From Coptis chinensis (lineage: Eukaryota; Streptophyta; Magnoliopsida; Ranunculales; Ranunculaceae): 64,000 nt of DNA. The translations under genes were made by a program, and so were the position numbers. The notes under the pieces are model-generated. The model searched no databases and was not told the origin of the DNA. It saw only the letters and a program-made list of their open reading frames with translations. Position 1 is the stretch's first letter; every line of letters begins with the position of its first letter. The DNA lies in assembly GCA_015680905.1 (NCBI GenBank), contig CM027379.1:90047501-90111500 (forward strand). The letters are read 5' to 3'. Shown here piece by piece: positions 55,251 to 64,000 of this stretch.

Positions 55251-56500
55251 TTTGAGGTGAGGCGGTAATACTAGTGCGGAAACTACAACCGTAGGTGAGC
55301 TAAATGCCATCACCACTCTCCGTTCGGAAGAGTGGTTGATAACAAAGTAACTATGCCTATAGTTACCCCATCAAGATACTCCTACACCGGATATCGAACT
55401 AGATGCGAAATAGAAACGAAGAACCTACCAGCGTAGAGGTACCCGGTTAAACCACAACCTAAGAAACAGAAAGCCAAGGTTACACATCAAGTCGAAGTCA
55501 TACGCTAAATATAGAGCGAAACCACCGTTCCTTGAAATTAGCCATGCTAACCGGGGATACTAACTTTGAGGAGATTAGGAACGTTTTCAAAAATCTAACG
55601 ATAAACCTTCCTTTTCTCGAAGCTATAAAAAGCTACCTAACCACGCTAAGTTTCTTAAGGAGTTGTGCACTACTAGGCGTAAGACTAACATACCTAAAGA
55701 TGCCTTTCTAACCTAAGCGGTTCCCAACTTTATCCGAAAATAATGGAATTGTTAAGTACAAGGGACCACGTTAGATCCTATCTTGTACAATGCACCTTAG
55801 GAGATTCTCACCACGACGGCTAGCATTTACTAGACACGGGGGCTAGTGTTAACTTACTCCCGTTTTATTTGTATAAACAAATAGGTCTAGAGGAGATGCA
55901 ACCTACTAAAATGACATTGCAATTAGGCGATCGGTCTATTAAGTATCCTAAGGGTGTGGTTGAAAACGTGCTAGTTAAAGTCCAAAATTTTTACTATCCA
56001 GCCGACTTTGTTATCCTCGACATACGAAGTCACTAACGACTCTGTACCTATCATTTTAGGCGTCCCTTCTTGGCTCGCCAACGCGGCTCATAAACTGCCG
56101 CGATGGTTCGGATGTCCTTGTCCTTTGGCCATCTTTCTGTTGAGGTAAATGTTTTCAAAGCGAGGACCACGATATCGATTCATCTACAAATGGCGAGGTT
56201 AGCATGATTGAGAGCTTAGCTCAAGATTACTTCAAAAACATGTTTCCGGAGAAATAGATTAACAAATTCCTTTCCTTCGGAAATTCCGACTTTAACAATG
56301 ACTCCCTGGTAGTAGACGAAATCGATGAAGAATTCCTGCAACTCTTTTGCACTGCTTCTTTACCACTTCACGAGTCCCCCCTTGCCAACAACCATTCATC
56401 CCTTGATGCAATGACGGAAGATGAATTTTTCAATCTCTATCCCAGTGATCCTTTTGACCCACCTATTGAGGAATGTCTTACATATATCAAGATTTCGATG
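55251..56500 (+). pseudogene. Aspartic protease remnant and spacer of element C
   Basis: Reads KELCTTRRKTNIPKDAFL (about 55655). The protease core begins with the active-site motif DTGAS (Asp at 55833), then NLLPFYLYKQIGLEEM, LQLGDRSIKYPKGVVEN and VKVQNFYYPADFVILD. Afterwards an acidic spacer reads MIESLAQDYFKNMFPEK, VVDEIDEEFLQLF and DAMTEDEFFNLY, ending near 56510. The catalytic motif is kept but the frame is broken upstream and downstream. Confidence 0.85.
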
Positions 56501-59400
56501 ATATGGACTTGAGAGCTCTAGGCGAGAATCATTCACCTTCCATCACCAATATTCCCCACCCTCCACCTTTTCAAAGGAACCTTGAGTTTGCACTCAATCC
56601 TTTAGTTTCTCCCTGTGCTTCATGATTTTTTAATCCACCTAGTAAACAAATACTTCCCAAGGATAAACCACTTGACACCTTCATTTTCGGACTTGAGGCA
56701 GTCCCCTAACTACACCATGAATGAGTTTTGTGCTAAACCCACATCCTCATTTTTCCATGCTTTTCTCTAAAACTTATCCCAATCCACCATATCTTACACA
56801 ACCATTCACTTTTCCACACTTATTCACTAGGACACCCTCTCGTTCAAAAGATGAAACATAAGGTGCATGCTTTCGGTTATGTTATAGGTCTATCCGACTC
56901 GGCTTTCATTCCACTAGGCTGCGTCGTAGGAAATCTTGGTGCTTGATTGTGTTTGGATATGTTTTTTCTGTGATATTTATTTATGGAACGATCCACAACT
57001 ATTTCGATTGTTGATATATGATAAACTGCATATTCATACATATATTTAGATAAAGTCTCGAGTATCTAACTATAAACGACTCAATTTGTGTGTTTGGTGC
57101 ATTTCCTTTCATTTCCATATATTGGTGAATGCACCATTCAGGTAACCGGGCCCTCCTTATGGAGTGTGTGGTTGCAAGTACCGGATCCTAAATCCACGGT
57201 TCACATAATTCACGTTTTCCACTCTTGCATGTTTTCTTGGTTTTTGAGTCATGTTTCTCTATGATGTGAATTATGTCTTTACTGCTTATTGTTTTCCTTT
57301 ATATTAAACCTAATTCATAAAAAGTAAAAAAGTTTAAAGCTATAAAAATAGTAATCTAGCAAGTCTCGGGAATCTGACTTTAAAAGACCAAAGTTTTCAT
57401 ACAATACCAACGTTATGGAGTATAGGCCAAACAAAATTTTCAAACTTAAAAAGAGTTTTCCAATTTTGTTTGGGGGTGGCGTATTTTGGTATTCAATTCA
57501 AATCATGTTGCCACCCTAAGCCTGTAATGTTTACTCCAGTAGAGTTTGTGTTATTTAGTACGTAGCAGTTTAATTGTGCTTCATATTATCGTATCATCTT
57601 TACAATATTTCTATTACAGTGCGCCAATTTTTGCCACGTTTCTATGGTGGTAAATTCTTTTCCTTATCTCTTTACACTTTGAGGACAAAGCGTTCGATTG
57701 TTTTGGGGTGGGATAGAAACATTTGCAAAAATTAGACACTTTTAGGATGTAAATTACGACTTTTATTTATAAAATATAAAAAATTATAAAAATTAGTTAG
57801 TTACATAATTTAATTGTGCTATTGAATTGTTTCATGAACCCCCTTCTCCCAAAATTGTTGGGGGTGGTATAGAAACACGATGTAAATGTTAAGCACATAT
57901 TAGGTTGTATATTCATTATTATTTGTCTTAAAAAAAAAAAAATAAAAATAAAAAAAAAGTTTATGCTATACACTTAGGAATATTGGTATTGTTTCTTTCT
58001 CTATGTTCTTAATAATCTAGAAGTCTCCGTAGCTTTTGCATTAGAATAGTTTTTAGAAACTTAGGTTAATATGTAGGTAATAATCGTTGCATCTATCTAT
58101 AAATATATTACATGAGTATCTATGATTGTTTGGCGACAAGTTTAGAAATCTAGGCTAGAGTACTTATTCTACAAATCCTGTGAGAATATAGACTAAAGCC
58201 TTATATGAGTGAAACATTTGAGAAATGACACAAAGGGAGAAGTATATTCCGAATAGAGAAATCACACGTCCACTTGCTTGACCACTATACCATGTCCTAA
58301 GAGAGAATTTAGGCCCTTTTTGGATCGATATAGCTAAAAATTCCGACCTAAGTATATTTTCCGCTAGTCACCCCACTGAGCTTTTTATTAGCCCTTTCAT
58401 AAACCACAAATCCTTTACCCCTGTTACAAAACAAAAAAAATCAACCTACCCAATTTAGATAAGTCCGAGAATAGAATAAGGAAGAAAGAAGAAGAAAAAA
58501 ACCGGTAAACAAAAAGTTAGTTAATTGCTTCAGAAAATAAAGAAAAGAAGTTTCCATCCAAAGAAAAGAAAAATAAAAATAGAAATAAAATAAAAACTCC
58601 AAAAAAAAATAGAATAAAAGGAGTCAAAAGCCAAAGAAAAAGGGAAAAAAAATATGGCTAAGGATGGAAACAAAGTGTAGAAGCAAAAGTAAATAACAAG
58701 GTTTTCTCTAGTTACATAATATGAAGACTCTATTATCTCAGACTTGTCCCTTTTGAATATCCATTTCTTTCTTCTTAAACCATCTCCTAATCCCCGAACA
58801 CCTAATAAAGACCTCTAGCTCAATTAGGAATAGGTTAGTGGGATAGTAAGTGGCGATGTGTTTGATCAACTTCGGCTTCCTTGTGTGTCATTGAGATTGT
58901 AAGGTAAAGTGTGCCCATCAAGCACTAGAGTAGAGAAACTTGAGTGGAAAAATCGAGTGTTGTATCTTGACTATTATTGTGAGAACCTACTTGGGGACGA
59001 TATTCGAAGTTTCAGAAACGGACCGCTATTGCATTTCATAGTAGTACTCATTGTATATATGTTTATTGTAGATGATTTATTATTATGCATATATTAGCTT
59101 AGGTTTTTGACTTGGTTATTCTTGTTCATAGCTAGTGAGAGGAATAGTTAATTTAGAGCATGGATAAGGAAACAATAGTTTTATTTTCTTAGTCGTTGTA
59201 GTATAGATGAAGTTTGTGAGTACCTTCATTTTGGAAAACTCTCACGAGGCTATAACTTCGTCCACTAGGGAATTCCTAGTGGTTTAGGCCTTAGTGCATA
59301 TGATCAATGCAATCGCACTCAGCAAAACGAGAATAGTTAGAACTCCATTTTTGGTCACTTATTCTAATTTCTCATATTTGCTTGAGGACAAGCAAAATGC
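56501..59400 (+). other. Non-coding 3' interior of element C
   Basis: No reverse transcriptase, RNase H, integrase or env-like motif in any frame. Contains several tracts similar to the polypurine tract: TTTGTTTGGGGGTGGCG (57462), TTTTGGGGTGGGAT (57698) and TTGTTGGGGGTGGTAT (57856). An A-rich region spans 58425-58660. 59218-59400 matches the 3' end of element D. Confidence 0.75.
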
Positions 59401-59415
59401 TGTTTGGGGGTGGTT
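59400..59415 (+). promoter_or_regulatory. Polypurine tract of element C
   Basis: CTGTTTGGGGGTGGTT immediately precedes the 3' LTR. Confidence 0.8.
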
Positions 59416-60900
59416 TGATAAGAGCCTAAAACTGTAGTTTTAACCCCTTAACAATCGTACTTTTAGACCAATTATGTGAATAATAAGTAAGAGTTAATAT
59501 CGATTACATGTTTTATGCATTTTCGGGCTTCAAAGTCCATTATGTGCATAAATGTGCCACTTTAGCGAAATAAAGGAGCAAAGGTCGGTTGCTAAGGAGT
59601 TCTGTGATTAAAGACCAATTTTCAAGAAGACAAAGCCTCTGTAAAGCCCGGTCAAAAGATGGAAAGTCAAAGTCCACGCGGGCAGAAATAGTGTACAAAG
59701 TCAACAGAACTTCCGAAGACCATATCTTTGGACTCAGACCTCGGAATTGGGCCTACCTTATGTCAAAACGACCGGATCGGAAAGAGCTTTCCAATGGTCC
59801 AAGCCTTGACCCAATCAGAGGAGCAAAAGTGGACGAAAAGTCTGTCGAAGTCAACTGCAGCTGAAAAGGCCTTTTTGGATTGAAAGAATTGGGTTTTGGG
59901 CCTGATTCTCTGGCCCAAAATATGACTCCAAGCCCATGCACGATTTTTGGATCTGAATGTATAAAAACCAAAGCTTCACTCTTTGTTAATGGTAGATAGT
60001 TAGACCTAGATTAGAAATTAGATTAGTAGCCTCCATTAATTAGTTTTAGATCTCAGTTTTAGAATTTCATTCCCTGTTTTAGATTAAAACTTTAAATCAT
60101 TGTTCTTTATTGATTAGATAAATAAAATAGTTATTCTTGTCAATTTCGATTTTTGTCATTTACAATTTATTAGATATAATTTCAATTCTTGTTATCATTC
60201 AATTCTTAGTTATTAATTAGATTTCGATTATTGTTTAGTTAAATTTCATAAAATTATAATCTTTGTAATATGTTGTATTCAATTTCAATGGGAAATGATG
60301 GTTTGATGAATCAAGGCTAAAACCTCCATTAGAGGGGTTGATGAAGCCTTGATGAAAACTTAGTTGTATAAGTGTAGAAGCATTGTAGAGTCTATTCCAT
60401 TCTAGAAGGTCGTGTTTTGCCATGAGAATGGGTGGACGACCTCACATGCTAGTTATAATTGGTAGAAATGCCATGTTAATTAGGGATTAGAACAAGCAAT
60501 TCTTACCGTAAGAACGTAAGAATTGGATTACAACAGATCATTCTAGGTGATTAAGTTGGATTCGAGGTGGATTCAATTCCCCTCTAATTATTTATCTAGA
60601 TTCAAGAACATTAGTATTTCCATATATTTCGTAGTGACATTCAACATATTGCTTTTCATATTGCATCGTAGTATAATTCCCCCTCGTAAAACTCTCATTA
60701 GACTTAAGACCGATTAATTAGACTAGGAAACATTCCATGCTAGAGAACTAGGAGTGGAACGAATTTGTTACTCCACTCTATTTCGATAGAATTGAGAGTA
60801 GAAACTTTGATAAATATAGACACGTAGAAAGTTTTAGTTTACTTACGTTTTGAGTTCATTGTTCATTTCGTAGGTAAACTATTCAATTTTATGTTTATCA
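59416..60900 (+). repeat. 3' LTR of element C
   Basis: TGATAAGAGCCT...TGTTTATCA. End-to-end match with 51658-53141. Confidence 0.93.
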
Positions 60901-60905
60901 ACAGT

Positions 60906-61311
60906 GAAACATCAAACTCTAGTGTTTCTTGTCTGAATCTTGACAAACAGACTATCATTTGTGGGCAGTGGTATTTAAGCAATCCAAGTGATTCACCATA
61001 ACCCTAGAAGAGACAGCTTTAGACAACGGGCGAGATACTAGCTGCAAAGCCCAACCCAGTTGAAGGAAAGTAGTTTTATTTTTATTTATTTTAAAAAAAA
61101 TCCAAAAAATTAGCATAATTGCATTTTAGTATAACTTAGAATAGTTGCATATTAGTTTAATTGCATTCAAGCAAAGTAGGATAGTTTTTCGTCATCTTTG
61201 TATAGCATTTTCTAGTGTATGCCCCGTCATCCTAATCGTCGTCCGGTAAGAACACAATAGTGGACAAGGTTTAACAAATGACTCACAAGAATACTAGACG
61301 AGATTGATACA
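60906..61311 (+). other. Leader of element B after the insertion point
   Basis: Non-coding stretch between the target duplication and the gag ATG. Continues the leader interrupted at 51657 (shared TTGCATTTTAGTATAA-like phrases with 51600-51630). Confidence 0.6.
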
Positions 61312-62624
61312 ATGGCCGCACGCAATGATGGAGGTGTTGTGGACCTGAATAATCCTGAAGCTATCCCACCCATGCAAACACAACAGAGGAAGAAGCTGAG
61401 CGATTTCTATTCGCCAATCATTGGAGACCCACCTAGCAATATTGTTTTTCCAGAGACAGAATCTAACCAGTTTGAACTTAGAGCATCAGTAATCTCTATG
61501 CTTCCAAAGTTCAATGGTTCAGACAATGTTCAGCCATATGTTCACATGAACAAATTTCTATCACTCCTCAGAACTTTCAAGAACTAGAATATCAAAGATG
61601 AGAGTATCAAGTTGATTCTTTTTCCACTCTCACTTGAAGGTAAAGCATCTGAATGGTTAACTACACAGCCGATCAATTCAATAGACAACTGGGAGAAGTT
61701 GAGAACGAAGTTTATGAACAAGTTTTACCCACCCCAAAAGACTGATGCCATGTAGCAAGCTATCAACAATTTCAAAGGAAAAACGACTAAAGAATATCAT
61801 TATAGTTGGGAGCGATTCAACAATCTGCTAGTCTCGTGTCCACATCATGGATACGACAAAAGCATACTGGCTCATTTTTTCTATCGAGGACTCTCGATGA
61901 TAAACAAGTAGATGATACAATCAATGGATGGAAAGCTTACAACTTTCTCAAGAATTTAGCTGAAGAAACACAACAATGGACTACTAGCAACGAGGATGTA
62001 TCTAGAATGGAAGGGGAGCCAAAGCAATTTGGTTACCAAGCACATGAACAATCAGATCAAGAACTGAAGTCTACATTGGCCAGCCTGGCCACCAGCATTG
62101 AAACTCTGAGGAAGAAATTCAACTAGTTCTCCATGAATCCTTCCAAGATCAACAAGTCTCAAGCTATATCTCTCCCAGTCATGCAAGCTAGCCGATACTG
62201 CAAAGTCTGTTCGGACACTTCTCATGCAACTCTAGAATGTCATGGTTACTATCAACATGCATCAGTTGGAGAGTACAATATGAACTCATTTCAGAGGCTC
62301 AACCAAGATGGTAATAACTTTCAACGGAATTATTGGAGACAGAACACTAGACCCCCAGGTTCTCAAGATCAAAGTTATATTCCACAGACAAGTCAAGCTT
62401 CACAGTTGGTTCCTTAACAACAATTATACTCTTAACAGAATTCCAATACAAGTGGAGAGTTAGTGCCTAATCCTATGAGAAATTATGCCGCACCTGCCAA
62501 CCTGGAGAATGCTATTACTTTGCTATCATAGAAAAATTAGAAGTTTGAAAGTGTTCTAGAGCTTATTATTATTGCACAGTCTCAACTCAATCTCCAGCAA
62601 TCTCAGGCAAGTCAATGTTCTAGA
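61312..62624 (+). pseudogene. gag of element B, with several stops
   Basis: ATG 61312 (MAARNDGGVVDLNN) follows TTGATACA and is the first ATG with gag-like sequence. Visible: MLPKFNGSDNVQPYVHMNKF, then a stop at 61587; LILFPLSLEGKASEWLT; NWEKLRTKFMNKFYPP; a stop at 61753; SWERFNNLLVSCPHHGYD. A frameshift to the 61806-62126 frame gives NGWKAYNFLKNLAEETQQW. Then comes a CCHC knuckle CKVCSDTSHATLECHG (about 62200-62247) and a Q/N-rich tail. Gag would package the RNA. Fewer disruptions than in C or D. Confidence 0.9.
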
Positions 62625-63935
62625 ATGGAGTCTCTAGAAGCTAAGGTCGATCAACTCACTACTGCTTTGTCTGTAAAGACACAAGCCACTCAACCTAGCT
62701 TATTGGAACCGATTTCGATGAGTGAAGATGTATGCCACATTGGGACAACTTCTAATACTGATCACCTTTATGATCAGGTCAGCTCAGTTACTACTCTCAG
62801 ATCAGGATTGAAGATAGACAACAAGGTTGACGTACCCTCTCATGATGACATTGCTACAGAGCAATCGGTCAAGATTTCAAATGAAGCTCAAAAGAAAGTG
62901 GGGGAAATCCTTTCTACTCCTAATTGTCAAGATGAACAAGACAAGATATGCAAGAATGCCAAAGAGAAAGAAGAGCAGACACATGCTGATGTGTTTGTAC
63001 CAAAGGCACCTTTTCCTATGTTTTATGCTCAAAGCAAAAAGGACAAGCAATTTTTAGAGATGAAGGAGGCATTTGAGAAAGATAACATCAATATCCCATT
63101 TCTCAAAGCGATCAAGCAGTTGCCATCGTATGCCCAATTCTTGAAGGATGCATGCAACATAAAGAGAAGTACTAATGTTCCAAAGCGAGCGTTTCTAGCT
63201 GGACAAACAACATCTATTATCCATCAACAAGCTCCAGTCAAGCTCAAAGATCCAGGAAGTCCTACAATATCATGCAAGATAGGAGAAAAATTCACAGGTA
63301 ATGCTCCTTTAGACCTTGGTGCTAGTGTTAATCTCTTGCCATATCATGTGTACCAAGCGTTGGGCCTGGAGAACCTAAAGCCTACAAAAGTCAAATTGAA
63401 GTTGGCTGACCATTTTACCAAGATTCCCAGAGGCATAGTTGAGGATGTTCTTGTTCAAGTAGCCGATTTCTATTATCTAGTGGATTTCATTGTGATAGAC
63501 ACCCAGGAGGCCTTTGATAAAATGCCAATTATTCTAAGCCGACCTTTCCTCGCTACCGCAAAAGCTTTGATAAATTGTCACAACGGTGAAATGAAGATCA
63601 ACTTTGGTAAGATGTCCATGAACATAAACATCTTTCACCTGTTGCATAAGGATTGTGATGACGCCGAAGGTGGAGAGGTGTACTTCCTTGATAACATGAT
63701 ACAAGAATTCTTCCCATTTGAAGATATAATTGAGAATGCTCAATCTACAGAAAACTGTGATGAACCTAAGAACCACACCACAGAGGCGTTGCTAGCCTTG
63801 TTCTTGGAATCTCTGCAGAAAATTCAGGATTTAAGTGAGCAGAATGGAAAATTGGCCGAGAGAGTATCATATCTTGAGAAGATTCTACATTTAAGGATGA
63901 ACAACAAACTTCTTCCCAAAAAAATCAGTTACTAG
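62625..63935 (+). pseudogene. gag-end / aspartic protease frame of element B (436 codons)
   Basis: The longest open frame in the window. It starts with a coiled-coil-like MESLEAKVDQLTTAL, has VTTLRSGLKID (Athila TLRSG motif), FVPKAPFPMFYAQSKKDKQF, and INIPFLKAIKQLPSYAQFLK. The protease active site is DLGAS (Asp at residue 230, 63312), followed by VNLLPYHVYQALGLENLKPT and MPIILSRPFLATAKALI. DLGAS instead of DTGAS is usual in Athila. From about residue 386 it becomes a coiled coil (LLALFLESLQKIQDL, LAERVSYLEKILHL) and stops at 63935. No reverse transcriptase follows in the visible sequence. I list it as a pseudogene because upstream gag is broken and this ATG may be only internal to the polyprotein. 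Confidence 0.88.
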
Positions 63936-64000
63936 AAAATCAGCTTAAAGAAGTTTTGGAAAAACAACAGAATCTAGAAACTGAAATGAGTCTTCTGAAG
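63890..64000 (+). pseudogene. Coiled-coil coding continuing to the window edge
   Basis: In a shifted frame the sequence reads SSQKNQLLENQLKEVLEKQQ and NLETEMSLLK to the end, with heptad-like leucines in register with the preceding coiled coil. One indel near 63900 therefore probably separates two halves of the same coiled-coil segment. It is incomplete. Confidence 0.6.

Larger units (their letters stand above)
51658..60900 (+). mobile_element. Athila-type element C, complete at both ends, no reverse transcriptase
   Basis: Perfect 5-bp duplication ACAGT (51653-51657, 60901-60905). Two LTRs of about 1485 bp match along their length with a few dozen differences by eye. Primer site at 53144 and purine tract before 59416. 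The interior has decayed gag and protease, then about 3 kb without any recognisable pol or env-like motif. It inserted in the leader of element B. Confidence 0.95.
49822..64000 (+). mobile_element. Athila-type element B, split by element C, runs off the window
   Basis: 5' LTR 49822-51379, Athila-type primer site, leader cut at 51657 by element C and resumed at 60901, gag from 61312, protease in a frame to 63935, then coiled-coil coding to the window end. The TGATAAG start is shared with LTRs C and E. The target duplication (left 5-mer TCAAC) cannot be checked because the right end is outside. Confidence 0.88.

Overview
The window looks like nuclear DNA from a eudicot plant. It is AT-rich and has almost no intact reading frames. 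It is built mostly from plant transposable elements: Tat- and Athila-type Ty3/gypsy elements, an L1-type LINE with an RNase H domain, hAT-like MITEs, foldback MITEs and solo LTRs. The only host-type gene I recognise is a broken FAR1-related (FRS) gene on the minus strand. I see no prokaryotic features, CRISPR array, rRNA or functional tRNA gene. Family assignments come from motifs read by eye; no database was searched.

Layout. 1-5.1 kb: no gene, with an 86-88 bp minisatellite at 3165-3675. 5.1-8.1 kb: an hAT-like MITE and a small gag-only LTR element whose left LTR carries another MITE. 8.5-9.3 kb: two foldback MITEs. 9274-20096: a three-level nest, in which an hAT-like element holds a SINE-headed LINE (13-bp target duplication) that holds a deleted Tat element (5-bp target duplication, 85-bp tandem array). 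20.2-20.66 kb: a poly(A)-tailed retropseudogene. 22.0-31.9 kb: the FRS gene, minus strand, carrying a coding-poor LTR element in an intron, a solo LTR in the transposase-like domain and a MITE in or beside the FAR1 domain. 32.7-34.5 kb: a palindromic minisatellite and unannotated DNA.

34.5 kb to the end is a second, deeper nest. A degenerate Tat-like element (F, plus strand) is interrupted by a foldback element with a 9-bp target duplication, a solo Athila LTR (5-bp duplication), a LINE 3' fragment and then a reversed Athila element (D). D is interrupted in gag by Athila B (plus strand, running off the window), and B is interrupted by Athila C (51658-60900, duplication ACAGT).

The sequence therefore records a relative order of insertions: F before D before B before C, and hAT before LINE before Tat. 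The three Athila copies show gag, with protease in B and C and an env-like region in D, but no reverse transcriptase in the parts visible here, so they probably depended on enzymes from elsewhere. I found no convincing new biological system. The most unusual items are the SINE/LINE chimera, the foldback element with inverted sub-repeat arrays, the tandem array inside the Tat element, and the Athila copies without reverse transcriptase.
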